27,986 nucleotides of DNA from Spirogloea muscicola. Its lineage: Eukaryota > Streptophyta > Zygnematophyceae > Spirogloeales > Spirogloeaceae. Below the pieces are notes generated by a model. It had not been told where the DNA came from. It did no database searches and saw only the letters and a list, made by a program, of their open reading frames with translations. Position numbers and translations under genes: made by a program. The stretch is taken from assembly GCA_009602725.1 (NCBI GenBank), contig WELB01000005.1, forward strand, positions 31,479 to 59,464. Reading direction: 5' to 3'. Below, piece by piece: positions 8,410 to 18,414 of this stretch (its first letter is position 1; each line of letters opens with the position of its first letter).

Positions 8410-8880
8410 CGACCAGATTTGAGGAATGGGCGAGGACCGCAGGCGGCGGCGGCGGCGGCGAGCGGGCCGCCCCGATGGGCCCGTGGGCAGCGCCGGGCCC
8501 TGCGGGCGCCTGGACTCACGGCGGCCGGCCCGGGCACCCCCCACACCCGCCTGCCGTTGCTTGCCCGCTTGCCGGCCCCTCAATGCAGCAGGCTCATCTC
8601 GCTCAGGTGTATTGCATGCGCCTGTCAGTCTCGCTGCAGCGGTCAATGGCACGCGTGTTGCATCTGCGTGCCGGTCGCGCATCGGCTGCAGCCTCTGGCT
8701 CTGGCCAGTGGACCGGCTACCCGGAGACTAGTATCGCCGACCTGCGGCTGCTCAACAGAAGCCACCGAGGGCCTTGTAGCCACTTGATTCACTGTGTGCT
8801 TTAGCGCTCGCTCTGGCCCTTCTGACTTTCTTATTCTTTTCTGGGCTGGCCTCTCACAGTTATCGTCCTCTACTGGAAGT
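8410..8880 (+). mobile_element. GC-rich lead plus LINE 3'-end fragment (block beta)
   Basis: A CGG-rich start (8435-8462) and a GC-rich stretch lead into a C-terminal retroelement frame with VYCMRLSVSLQRSMARVLHL and ADLRLLNRS, running to a TAG at 8805. This subfamily has extra residues after the usual terminal motif. The 3' UTR has GGGCTGGCCTCTCACAG near 8841. The inverted copy is at 845-1215. Codon bias and GC change sharply near 8570, so the lead and the coding remnant may have different origins. Confidence 0.65.
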
Positions 8881-8924
8881 GTAGAGAACCTCGCCCTACA
8901 CACGCACTTAGGGTGAGTAGTCGT

Positions 8925-9122
8925 TGTTGAGTTCGGCTGGGGGGGGTTTAGGGACCAACCCACTACACAGGCAAAGCACCAGCGCATCAGCGCAGCGGAA
9001 GACAGGCCCTGTGGCGCCGCCGTCCGGCGGCGACTCCACCTCCTGGGCGCAGGCCGGCGCAGGCCCCGCAGCAAGGTGCGGCGGCGGCTGCGGCGGCGAG
9101 CAGCGGCAAGGCTGCTCCTGGG
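8925..9122. repeat. Block gamma, GC-rich, duplicated at 19875-20071
   Basis: The block starts TTCGGCTGG, has GGTTTAGGGACCAACCCAC and ends in a CGG/GCC-rich stretch up to CTGCTCCTGGG. It is nearly identical to 19875-20071. Bases 9116-9122 (TCCTGGG) are the uninterrupted target site that in the other spacer is split by a 2.1-kb LINE insertion. No open frame in it is convincing. Confidence 0.8.
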
Positions 9123-9424
9123 CTTCCCCGGTTCGAACTCCTATCGAGCCTCAGCCCCAAGGCACTTCGTGCTTCCCCGTGCCACCCCCCGCCCAGGGGT
9201 GTGAGCAGGTCGCCCCATGGCCCGCCTTGCGGCGGGCCAAGGATCCTCCCTTGACTTTTTTGGCTGCCTAGCCTGTGGCTCCGTCATGGACACTTGTATG
9301 CATCTGGCTGGCTTTCACAGCCGCTCTTTTTGACGGGCGGATCCTGGCGAGGGGTATCTTAGGACTGGCGGGACCCGCCTGGGCGGGCCATTTGTCAAAT
9401 GACCGGTCATGTGATGCCAACAGA
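9116..9424. repeat. Block delta, duplicated at 22157-22420
   Basis: The shared sequence includes CCCCGGTTCGAACTCC, a perfect hairpin at 9219-9238 (GGCCCGCC-TTGC-GGCGGGCC), two GGATCC sites and GGCGAGGGGTAT. This copy has about 75 extra bases (roughly 9251-9335) not present at 22290, including a GCTGGCTTTCACAGCCGC tail-like module. No gene seen. Confidence 0.7.
9219..9238. repeat. Perfect 8-bp-stem hairpin
   Basis: The arms GGCCCGCC and GGCGGGCC enclose a TTGC loop. The hairpin is fully conserved at 22254-22273 in block delta, while the surrounding bases differ between copies. It is not followed by a T-tract and is not a bacterial terminator. The role is unknown. Confidence 0.6.
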
Positions 9425-10160
9425 GCTATGTGGCGTAAGCGTCTTCTTCCTTTTCCATTCATTCTTCTGGGCTTGCCTCTCACAGCCATCGCCCCTTTAC
9501 TGGAATACTCTCTCTTCTCTCTTATTCGTTCCCCTTCTTGCTGCTGGCCTCTCACGGCCACTGCCTCACATGGGAACATCTGCTTCTTCACCCTCGGTTG
9601 TGTCCACACTCTCCGGCTTCTTAAAGGCTGCTCACTCTTCTGTAGGCTGGCTTTTCACAAGGAACAGCTCATTTAACAGAGGGCGATGGCTGCGAGAGGA
9701 CAGGCCAGCAGAACGACGCGCAAACCACGACAGCACTTTCGATAATTTGTGCCAATTGGACGTTCGCATCTCTCTCGGCAACAAATGCAGGTCGGAGCGA
9801 CTGGAAGGCAGAATAGCGTCGCCCTGCATGATCCCCGGAGGCAGCAGCCACGGCACTGCCTGCCCGCCAAGCGCACGGCACGAGCTGCTTCTACTTCCCG
9901 CTACTCACTCCGACTTGCGGCTGCTGACTCGGGGGCACTAAGCTCCCATCTGCTGTAGTCTCTTGCATAGCTGGGTGGTATTGGCGCCTCCCTTCTGGAT
10001 CTGCTTTCTTACTTCTTCAGCATATTGAGCGCCCACTCGCCGAAGTCACAAGAGTGGTTGCGTGCTTCTTGCGCCCTCCGCCCCTTTCTCCCTTTCTCCG
10101 TTGTCCGTGCTGCGAGGGGCCTGCTTCTCCTCCTTCAGGTGCCGCCGAGGGGCGGAGCCA
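9424..10160 (+). repeat. Block alpha, plus-strand copy
   Basis: This block contains serial tail modules at about 9469, 9543 and 9646, a reversed module near 9690-9710, and the terminal remnant SDLRLLTRGH with a TAA stop at about 9941. It then runs into the GAGCGCCCACTCGCCGAAGTC segment that borders the next block. It matches 22420-23150 in the same orientation and 105-845 inverted. Alternative frames through 9749-9958 are open in all copies, but they conflict with the recognisable LINE frame and I do not call them genes. Confidence 0.75.
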
Positions 10161-10340
10161 AGGCTTGGCGGGAGAGGGCGCGCGCCAGCAGGCGTGGAGC
10201 CGCAGGAGGCGGCGGCGGCGGCGAGCGTGGCGGCTCGATGGGCCCCGTGGGCCGGGCGCACGGGCGCCCGGCTCGGGTCGGCGGGGCGGCGAGCCGGCCC
10301 GGGCTTTCTGCCTCGCGGGCTGGCCATGCTGCGGCGAACG
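10160..10340. repeat. GC-rich block before LINE fragment, shared with 23150-23335
   Basis: A CGG/GCG-rich stretch of about 180 bases lies between block alpha and the coding remnant that starts near 10340. It is shared with 23150-23335. Long frames are open on both strands because of the base composition, so none is called as a gene. Confidence 0.5.
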
Positions 10341-10800
10341 CCGCTTCGCAGCAAGGCGACGAGGTACGCCGACCATCCGGCAGGGGACGAAGTACGTTCG
10401 TACCCGTGCCGTCGACGTGCACGGGGCTCTCGGGTCCCAGTGGCTCGACCTGTTGGCCCAGCGGCGCGCTGTGGCCCGCAGGCGCGGTGAGCAGGCTGAC
10501 TTCAACGCCGCTGGCTCGCTAGCTCAGGTCAATTGATATCGCTTCTCTATCTGCCTCCAGAGCTCCATGGCCCACGGCTTGCACCTGCGTGCAAGCCGTG
10601 TCCTAGCTGCAGCCTCTGCCTTTCGTCAGGGGCAATGCTTTCCGGCTGCTAGTCTTTCGAATCTGCGGCTCCTCACTCGTGGGTACTGAGCGATCCATCC
10701 TACCCAAGCTCTGAGACAGCGCTTTTGGCCCCCTTCAGACCTTGTCAATACTTTTCGGGCATTCACAGCCCTTGCCCCCTTCAGGAGAGCCACTTTTCTT
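10340..10800 (+). mobile_element. LINE C-terminal fragment, divergent subfamily
   Basis: The remnant reads KATRYADHPAGDE, then, after a frame change, VDVHGALGSQWLDLLAQRRA and SLAQV, a stop, and then SMAHGLHLRASRVLAAAS. It ends LRLLTRGY with TGA at about 10688. The order matches the C-terminal half of the element at 20194-21315, but the sequence is clearly diverged. The 3' UTR ends in a shortened hairpin (GGGCATTCACAGCCC) and CAGGAGAGCCACTT. A copy lies at 23335-23745. Confidence 0.7.
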
Positions 10801-10902
10801 TCTTCTTGGCCACTCAGGCTCTCCATCACTCGACACACACTCCACTCCCGGGGCAGTGGCTCCCCGTGCGCCGGCTCCGCCGCCGGGCCGGGCCTCCTCC
10901 AC

Positions 10903-11030
10903 GCCCTGTGCCTGCACTTGGACGCCAGGCAGCCGCTAACGGGGACGGTGGCAGTGAAGGAAAGAGAGTTGCAGCACTACTTCGACTACCCCCGCTGTGG
11001 CCACCTCCCATTCAAGCAGAACACATCTTT
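10903..11030 (+). other. Conserved open block of unknown function, copy 2
   Basis: The open frame reads LHLDARQPLTGTVAVKEREL, then QHYFDYPRCGHLPFKQ. It is the best preserved of the three copies of this block. A good GT or AG junction was not clear. The family is not recognised. Confidence 0.3.
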
Positions 11031-11102
11031 TGGTTGCATATGTCCTGGTTTCTGTACTTTGCTGGAGATGGTGCACAACGTGAGGATGTGCTTTCGGCTG
11101 AG

Positions 11103-12380
11103 ATGGGCTCGCCGGGCGGTATAATTTGTCATTCTTGCGTCGTCGTGTGTCAGATCAGTGACAGCAAGCTCAGCTCAAGCTCAAGCGAAAAGCTGGGCGT
11201 GCTCCGGTTGGTGGCAGAACGGCTTGGAACTTGTCGTTAAGTATCTGGGCATCACTTGGCGACCTCTACATGCTGACCCGCGGTCAGTGAGCCGTTCCGC
11301 TTGAAGTATCCACATCTGAGGAGCCTGCGTTTCTCGTCTTTACCAGCTCGGCATGCACTGTGACTTGAGTTTGTCAACACGGAAGCTGCGCTCCACATTC
11401 ACCTCGGCTTCAAGGGCCCTCACCTCCTGAATGCTTGACCACTGCAATCTCCAAGAGCTCCCTTCTGCCTTTCCTTCTGTCGCGCCTGCGCCCCTCCTCA
11501 GTGACGTACTTCTATCCCCTCCGTCCCACTGTCCTTCTACCTGACAGGCCCTGTTGCACTGCTTTCTGTTTTGCATGCAGGCCTTCTTCATGCCAATTTG
11601 AGACGTCACCAAACACCAAGCTGACCTCATCACCCAACGTGCCGCCTATGTTGAGCCTTCCCTACAAGATCCAAGACTGGGCATGCTCGACTTGAGTACA
11701 AAAGATGACCTCCATGGCCTTACACTTCAATCATGGGGCTCGGATGGGCTCGCCGGCGGTAGGATCTGTCATTCTTGTGTTGTCGTGTGTTAAATCATTG
11801 ACAGCAAGCTCAGCTCAAGCCTTGCACCAAAAAGCTCGGCGTGCCCCAGTTGGTGTGGCAGAAAGCTTTGGAAATTGTTGTCAAGCATATGGGCATCACT
11901 TGGCGACCTATACGTGCTGACCCATGCTTGGTGAGCGGGTCAGCTTTCGTCATTCACATTTGAGGAGGCTGCACTTCTCATCTTTAGCAGCTCAGCATGC
12001 ACTGTGACATGGATTTGACTTCACAGCAGCTACGCTCCACATCCATCTCGGCTTCAAGGGCCCTTACCTCCTGGATGCCGTGCCCACTGTAATCTCCAAG
12101 AGCTCCCGTCTGCCCCGCCTGCGCCCCTCCTCCGTGACGTCCCTCTATCCCCTCCGTCCGACCTTCCTTCTACCTGACAGGCCCTGTCGCGCTGCTTTCT
12201 TTTTGGCAGGCAGGCCTTCAGCATGCCATGTTGTACCGTCACCAAGCGCCCAAGCTGACCTCATCTACCCAACCTGCCGCCTATACTTAGCCTTCCCTAC
12301 AGGATCCAGGACTGGGCGTGCTCGACTTGAGATGCAAAAAGGTGATCTCCATGGCCTTACACTTCAATTATGGGGCTCGG
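11103..12380. repeat. Tandem duplication of the GT92 3' flank in copy B
   Basis: Two head-to-tail units, about 11103-11742 and 11743-12380, both run from ATGGGCTCGCC to ATGGGGCTCGG. The junction at 11742/11743 has GGGCTCG microhomology. The units differ at many positions, so the duplication is old. The second unit extends slightly into the end of the exon 7 coding sequence. Copies A and C have a single unit. Confidence 0.8.
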
Positions 12381-13100
12381 AAGCTGAGTGTACTCGAGCA
12401 TGCTAAGATCTGGCACAAATCGCTCATCGGGGGCCCCTGTCCGAAGGTCTGTCACGATTGTGCGACAGGTATTGTTCTGGGAGATGATGCTGCGGATGTG
12501 CTTGACGTGCAGCAATTCCAGGCTGACATGAGGATCTTCTGCAAGAAGCTTGCTGCAATCGCCTGCAAGCTTGAGCGGCTTATGCACCCATGCCAGCACC
12601 ACCTCCCCAGTCACGGCCATCCACTTCTCTCTGTACTCCGTCCTGTTAATAAAACGGTAGGGCATGCGCTGTGCCAAAATGGGGTTGGCTATCTGCGAGG
12701 TGGCATTCTCAGGTAGGCACCAGTGCACTTCAAACCTGTAGTCGTACATTCGGAAGTACTTGCGGTCCTTGAATTGCTCCACGATTGTGTCTGCAGCCGC
12801 GCCAAGCTAACTCGGATTGGTCAGGCAACACAAGGCGCCTGGATTGCTGCGGCGTACAGCAGTCCTGGTGAGGTCAGCAGTGCGTGGAGTAGGGGAGGGG
12901 GGTTCGAGGCCCTTGCCAAGAGTCGTGGGGGGCACCGGGAAGAGGTACTCGTCGAGGTCAAAGAAGAGGGTCCACTCCGACAATCCCCTAGTCCTATATG
13001 CGCAGTCATTCATGTACACTATCTGGCCATCGTACCATGCCGGATACTTGAGCTCCTCCCTCACGTCGAACAGTGTCATGCGGCCATCCTCAATATATCT
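12357..13100 (-). pseudogene. GT92 copy B, exon 7 with premature stop
   Basis: The exon is 744 nt, the same length as in A. The acceptor TACAG is at 13105-13101 and the DXD-type motif FFDLDEYLF is intact. The stop TAG at 12809-12807 comes after about 97 codons of the exon, beyond the DXD motif but before the FKDRKYF, His-rich and Cys-Arg segments. The rest of the exon remains open to the normal TAA, so the lesion looks recent. The neighbouring codon also differs (Arg in A, Ser in B). Confidence 0.8.
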
Positions 13101-15461
13101 CTGTACTTGTCGAGCAGCACAGCCCACCTCTCACCACGGTGTCAGCAACTGACTTGTTTGCAGACACGATGGTGACCATGCAAAGCTTGGCTGTGCGAGC
13201 GCAGGGCACTTCCAAGCCCTCAGCCAGACTTGCTAATTTGCACCCTTGATTGCCACCAAATCAGCATAGCCGTAGCTAGCCACATGCCGCTACTTGTGGC
13301 CATGGGTACTGTGTGCTACCTCCTGCATCCACACCAATGTCTGATCTGTGGGACATCATCAAGAGCACGGTACTTGCCTGATACAATTTCAGGAGGTCTG
13401 TTGTCATGCTGCCCTCTGACAGGTAGAAAAAATAGTGCACGCTATTGTGCATCAGGTAATCGTGATACCGAAGCCATTCGGCCACCCTTGAGGCATGAAT
13501 GTAGTGAAACATGGGAGGTCCGCAGTACGAATATTTGAAGGCTGGAGGAGCCCTGCGACCACAAGTAGCACATGATGACAGGCTTATCAACCGGGTGAGA
13601 CCAAAGCTCTTGCTAGTCCTGCCTCACCTACAAAAGAAGAGGTGTTCGCTCTGTGCCACCACAATGTCGCAACTGGCGGTGGCAACTGCTGCGGAGCGTG
13701 CCTGCTGGTGCCCGCCTGTGTCGGTATTTGCGACACATCTGAAGGTTCTTCTCCATAGACCAGCATGTACTCCAGTTCTTGGTCTTCCTCCTTCACGTAC
13801 AGCTGTGGAGCAAATCAAGAACAGATGTCATAGACTACAGATTTCTGAATCATCCATTTGCACTGCAGGGCCTCACAGTGAGCAGCGCGCCACAAGTCCT
13901 CCGCAAATAGTCAACCAGGCTGAAAAGCTCCGATGCACCATGAGAAGTCCGAGGAGGCGGATTGCTTCCGCTGGATATGCTGGGCAGTGATGTCCAATCA
14001 CAAGCTGGGCTCACTTGGCCATGCCTATGCAACCGCGAGGGCTCTAGAGCAGGGAAGTCACATTGAGGTCATGAAGTGCGAGGTACAGCTGCCCTCCTTG
14101 GAAGGCGTTAGTGTCATTTGCTGAGAAGTTGCATTGTATAAGCAGCGCCTCATATGGATGATGCATACCATTGCCTGCTCAGTGCACCATACAAGACCGT
14201 GAGAGGGGCGACTGTGAGCCAGTGCACTGGAAATTGTGTCATGCAATGGACGACAGAAAGGGAGCAACATGAACGGCAAAGAGGCTGCGGTAGGTCTCAA
14301 GTGGCTGGCACGCATGTTCCCTTGCATACTCTGACTTGCACACTGCCACCTGCTTGGCCAGAGCGAGCCTGCGCGAACCAAGCCAGACTGACACTCAGCA
14401 ACCCGGCAACTGGTGACAGTAGCTGGCCACTTGCCAGGCAGCATATGGACCGCAGTTCCCCTGACGCCAAGATCGCGCAGGTACACTTCGTCTACCTGCA
14501 AACGCGACTTTATGCATCAGCGCCCTCACTCAAGTAGCACTTCATAGCAAGGAGCTGCCTGTAGAGGCACGTCAGATTATTCACAACCATGAAAGCCTCG
14601 CTAGTCCTACTTGATGAGATGCCTGGCGCCGCTCGATGAGATAGAAAAGTAGGACGCGGGCGTCGTGCCATTTCTTTCACTCAGAAATGAGGCGAATGCT
14701 CAACCTACGCTGCCTCCGTATCTGCCTACCATGCAACACACTGCTTGCTGCATCTTGCTTAGGCAACGAGGGTCGCTGGACACGGACCGGTTCCCTGGAG
14801 TACGGTGCCCAGATGCAGAAGTGGGCTGGATCCCCGAATGCGTCCTGCTTGCGTCCGCCGAGCCAGCAGGGGTCACTTAACCAGGAGCCGGGGTCTGTGA
14901 GCTGGTGAGGTGGGGGCCGGCGGCCAGCTCGGCAAGCAGCAGCCAAGTTGCAGCTGGCCGCTTAGCTGCTCGTGGCCTCCGACACCACGCTCACCATCTG
15001 CTTTCGGTCCAGGGCTGCCTGTCCCCAGGACCATATCGTGTTTGTATTCCAGCAAGTGGGTCCAGTCAAGACTCACCCTCAGGCTGCTCGCGCAGAACCC
15101 GATGACCGTGAAGTTGTCGGGCCCTGTCCTGTAAGCGCTGAAGTGCACATACTCTTGCAGGGCGCCTCCCCTGCGCTTCCGCGTGGTGAAAGGAACGGGC
15201 TGGATGCCTGCCAAGGCGTGCGTGCCGTTTAGCCCCTCCTCACCGCCCTGACCGAGCTCCTCGGGCAGGCCCTCGCCGACAGCGTCGCCCGCGCCGGCGG
15301 CCTGCCATCCTCCGCCTCCTCGCCCGCTGTCGGCGGCGGAGTCTGTGGCCTGCGGGGCGCCGGCGGGTGGGTGCGACAGGACAGCTGCTGCTTCAGCACG
15401 CCGGCGAGCGAGGCGGGCGCGGAGGCATTCACGACGGGGCCGCGTTCGACCGAGCGAGGTG
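12357..15461 (-). pseudogene. GT92 galactan-synthase-like glycosyltransferase, copy B (nonsense mutation)
   Basis: Exons on the minus strand are: 1, about 15461-15077; 2, 14844-14788; 3, 14495-14435; 4, 14174-14062; 5, 13802-13735; 6, 13552-13378; 7, 13100-12357. Exon lengths equal those of A and C. Exon 1 has an Ala/Gly-rich stem-like region before VHFSAYRTGP, as expected for a type II Golgi enzyme, but the anchor is not identified and may lie in the gap. Exon 4 shows FQGGQLYLALHDLN, a GALS-like Gly-Gly segment. An in-frame TAG at 12809-12807 in exon 7 replaces the CAG of copy A. One base present in copy C is also missing near 15392 in exon 1, which puts the two N-termini in different frames. 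The TAG could be an assembly error or allele. Confidence 0.8.
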
Positions 15462-15614
15462 CTGTGCAGGTGTGAGACGGATCCGGTCGCCAGTGCCCAT
15501 GCCCGATCGTCCGCGGCAGCACGCCGGAGAAGCGGGCACGGCGCAGCCCGCGGAGAGGAGGCGGCCGGGCATACCGGCGGCGGCGGCGCGGGCGCGGGGG
15601 GCGCGCCGAGCGGG
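15241..15614 (-). other. GC-rich 5' part of GT92 copy B up to the gap
   Basis: This holds the Ala/Gly-rich N-terminal coding region (to about 15461) and, beyond a CACACCTGCACAG acceptor-like site conserved in copy C, probable intron or further 5' sequence. The minus frame is open into the gap, but at this GC content that is weak evidence. No Met start can be fixed. Confidence 0.45.
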
Positions 15615-16008
15615 NNNNNNNNNNNNNNNNNNNNNNNNNNNNNNNNNNNNNNNNNNNNNNNNNNNNNNNNNNNNNNNNNNNNNNNNNNNNNNNNNNNNNN
15701 NNNNNNNNNNNNNNNNNNNNNNNNNNNNNNNNNNNNNNNNNNNNNNNNNNNNNNNNNNNNNNNNNNNNNNNNNNNNNNNNNNNNNNNNNNNNNNNNNNNN
15801 NNNNNNNNNNNNNNNNNNNNNNNNNNNNNNNNNNNNNNNNNNNNNNNNNNNNNNNNNNNNNNNNNNNNNNNNNNNNNNNNNNNNNNNNNNNNNNNNNNNN
15901 NNNNNNNNNNNNNNNNNNNNNNNNNNNNNNNNNNNNNNNNNNNNNNNNNNNNNNNNNNNNNNNNNNNNNNNNNNNNNNNNNNNNNNNNNNNNNNNNNNNN
16001 NNNNNNNN
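15615..16008. other. Assembly gap (394 N)
   Basis: The run of N separates the 5' end of GT92 copy B from the next spacer. Sequence on both sides is extremely GC-rich, which probably caused the gap. The true length is unknown. Frames running across the N run are meaningless. Confidence 1.
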
Positions 16009-16140
16009 CGCGCTCGGGCGGCCGGCGCGGGCCGGCCGCGGCCAGCCGCGCTCCGCGCCGAGCCAACCCGGGGCGTCCCGCTCCCGCCACGCGCCCGGCT
16101 GCCCCGGCTCGCCCACTTGCCGACCCTCGGGGCCCTTTCT
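16009..16140. other. GC-rich stretch after the gap, no gene seen
   Basis: This is almost entirely G and C and matches no coding motif I can recognise. It ends at the LINE fragment that starts with SDLRLLTRDY near 16148. It may be the start of the next spacer or the 5' flank of copy B. Confidence 0.4.
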
Positions 16141-16345
16141 GAATCGTCGGATTTGAGGCTCCTCACTCGTGACTACTGAGTGGTCCATCCTCCCCCGTGC
16201 TGACATTGCATCTTCAGGCCCCTTCGTAGCTGCTTAGCTCTTTGTAGGCCCCTCCATCATTTGGCCCCTTCGAACCTTTGTCAGTTCTTTTCCGGGCTGG
16301 CTTTTCACAGCCCTTGTCCCCATTGGGAGTGCCACTTCTTCTGAA
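16141..16345 (+). mobile_element. LINE 3'-end fragment, copy of 6060-6260
   Basis: The fragment has terminal coding remnant SDLRLLTRDY with TGA at about 16178, then 3' UTR with GAGTGGTCCATCCTCC, TTTGGCCCCTTCGAACC, the hairpin GGGCTGGCTTTTCACAGCCC near 16296 and a GGGAGTGCCACTTCTTC end. It keeps the hairpin that its sister at 6207 has partly lost. Confidence 0.7.
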
Positions 16346-16660
16346 GCGCTCTTCTTCTCGAGAAGAAAGAAAGAAGGGCTCGCTTCTCTTCTCTTGTGAG
16401 AAAGTAGTAGCTCTCTCCTTGTGAGAAGAAGTGGCTCCTCAATGGGGGCAAGGGCTGTGAGAAAGAAAGACAATTCCAGGAGAGGGCGGTGGCTGGGAGA
16501 GGCCGGCCCAGAAAAACTTATACACAAGCCCGAAGGGGCCAGGGAGGCGCTAAAGCACACACGGAAGCAAGTAGCTACCAGGAGAGGCCAGCCCGGAAAG
16601 AAGAAAGAAACAGCTCCTCCGATCACGGCAATGGTTGTGAAAAGTGGATCTCAACGATGC
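16346..16660 (-). mobile_element. Reversed LINE tail fragments, no gene
   Basis: These are serial minus-strand tails: GAAGTGGCTCCTCAATGGGG near 16428, GGGAGAGGCCGGCCCAG near 16495 and GAGAGGCCAGCCCGG near 16582. They are separated by reverse-complemented 3' UTR pieces. The order is the same as at 6261-6487. Confidence 0.55.
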
Positions 16661-17905
16661 GCTTTTTCTTGGTCCACGGCCGGCGTGCGCTGGAGCAGGC
16701 GGTGGAGGGTGGTAGAAACGGGTGTGCTGCCTTTCCAGGCGTCGCTACGCTCCGCCCACCAGGAGCTGCTCGAGACGCACCCGGACCTGGCGGGCCAAGC
16801 GGTCTCCTTTGCGCACCTCGCGCACACCGCCGACCTGCGCGTCCAAGCGCGCTCCGCAGCCGCGATGGACAAGGCCGCCTTCACCACCGCCTTGCTGCAG
16901 CTCGCGGAGGACGACCTGCGCGGGCGCGCGTGACTCCACGCGGCCTCTTCCCGGGGCCCGCGGCGTGGCTCCAGGCCCTCCCCTCAAACGACGCCCTCAC
17001 TCTCCCGGACGAGGTATTCCAAAAAGCCGTCCACCGGCTCCTGGGCCAGCCGCCGCCAGGCCTCCAGGGTGTGCGCCAGTGCGAATGTGGCGAGCGAGGG
17101 GCCGAGCCTGGAGAGCTGGCCGCTCATGTACTGCGCTGTTGCCACGGCGGAGAGCGGACAGCGGCCCACAACCGCCTCCGGGATGCGATGCATGGCATCC
17201 TGGTGGAGGCTGGCTTCTCGGTGGCAGCGGAGAATACCGCCGTCATGCCGCTCCAGCAAAGGGCCGACGGTCTCCACGCACGTCGCATAGACCTTGTGGC
17301 CACCCCACAAGCCGGCGGGCCACGTCTTGTCCTGGACGTGGTGACCACAGATGCATACGACCGCTCACACCCAGCCCAACGTACCATCAAGGCTGGGTAT
17401 GCGGTCGCCTGCGCCGCTCGAGCTAAGGAGCTCAAATATACTGATCATCCGCGGGAAGACGAGTTCTTCCCGCTGGCTATCGACACGCATGGGGCGTAGG
17501 GTGCGAGTGGCTCGAGCTGCTCAACCAGCTCGCCCGCCACGCCATCGTCCGCCGCTTCCATGGGGAGCCAGTGGACTTTCCTGCAGCCGGGTCGCTAGCG
17601 CAGGTGTACCGCATGCGGTTGGCCGTCTCGCTGCAGAGGTCTATGGCCCGCGCGCTGCACCTGCGTGCCGGCAGAGCCCTCGCTGCTGCCTCTGGCTTTG
17701 GCCAGGGGACCCACCACTTCCAGGAGGTTAGCTTCTCTGACCTGAGGCTGCTTAGCAGGGGGTTACTGAGTAATACGTAGCTGCTTAATTTTTTTCTTGT
17801 GCTTGTTTTTCTTAGCGCTTCCCCTGGCCCCCTTCTCGTACTTTGTTCCTTCTTTTTTGGGCTGGCTTTTTCAGCCCCTATCCTCAATGGTCGAGCCCTT
17901 TCTTT
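16660..17905 (+). mobile_element. LINE fragment, C-terminal half with Cys/His and nuclease domains
   Basis: Frames at 16640-17499 encode a segment from LVHGR through the Cys/His motif CECGERGAEPGELAAHVLRC (about 17083-17142), AAHNRLRDAMHGILVEAGFS, RADGLHARRIDLV, PRLVLDVVTTD and AKELKYTDHPREDEFFPLAI. An insertion of a few bases at about 17499 gives a stop and shifts the frame. The remainder continues to TGA at 17768, with 3' UTR, hairpin and tail to 17898. Unlike its duplicate at 6488, it keeps the nuclease core. The protein is not continuous, so the copy is dead. Confidence 0.8.
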
Positions 17906-18300
17906 TTTCCTCCCAATGGGGGCAAGGGCTGATATAAGAAACTGCTCGCCCACAGAGGGTAGTGGCTGGGAAAGAAGGACGCTTCCAGGAGAGGGCGGTG
18001 GCTGGGAGAGGCCAGCCCAGGAAATAAAGATGAACAAAGTTCGAAGGGGCCAGGGAAAAGCGATAAATTAGAAAGCAACAGCGCTTCTAAATTGACTGGT
18101 GGCTGTGAGAGGCCAGCCCAGAGGATTGGACAAGGTCCGAAGGAGCCAGAGCCGGAGCTAAAGCAAGCACACATGGTATCAAGCAGCTACGAATCATTGT
18201 AACCCCTGCTAAGCAGCGCAGGTCGGAGACATTTGTCTCCTGGTAGCGGGTCCCCTGGCCAGGGCCAGAGGCTGCAGCCAAGGCACGACCAGCACGCAGA
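17906..18300 (-). mobile_element. Reversed LINE 3'-end fragments
   Basis: One reversed tail is at about 17910-18070 (GGCTGGGAGAGGCCAGCCC near 18000). A second fragment at 18098-18300 has a GTGAGAGGCCAGCCCAG tail and a coding remnant containing LRAGRALAAASG in the minus frame. The second belongs to a divergent subfamily (remnant QETNVSDLR). No functional gene. Confidence 0.6.
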
Positions 18301-18414
18301 GAGGCCAGCCCAAGAAGAAGGACAATGTCCAAATTCCAAGAAAAAGGTGCCGAAAAAGGAGTACACTACGGGGTGGGGCGCATGGGATTGGCACCCCGAA
18401 AGAGGAAGAAAAAT
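18301..18414. other. Short spacer, nothing recognised
   Basis: This is a 114-base stretch between LINE fragments with a possible decayed tail (GAGGCCAGCCCAAGAAG at its left edge). The rest matches no repeat or gene that I recognise in this window. Confidence 0.35.

Larger units (their letters stand above)
10730..15240 (-). repeat. GT92 duplication unit, copy B (continues toward the gap)
   Basis: This unit is collinear with copy A (1240-5143) and copy C (23690 to the window end). Beyond the point where A breaks off (B equivalent about 15240), B and C continue together into the Ala/Gly-rich start of exon 1. B is longer than A because its 3' flank is duplicated in tandem (11103-11742 and 11743-12380). 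Confidence 0.85.

Noticed and set aside
8945-8954. TTTAGGG, the plant-type telomere unit, in block gamma
   Set aside because: It occurs once per block and is not tandem. There is no telomeric array.
9128-9140. GGTTCGAACTCC, like a tRNA T-arm or pol III B box
   Set aside because: The spacing after GGTTCGA does not fit the B-box consensus, and no A box or cloverleaf was found upstream. The same applies to the copy near 22170.
9219-9238. Hairpin as a rho-independent terminator
   Set aside because: The context is eukaryotic, no T-run follows directly, and there is no upstream gene on that strand.
15615-16008. Long frames spanning the N run
   Set aside because: They are open only because N is untranslatable and the flanks are GC-rich.
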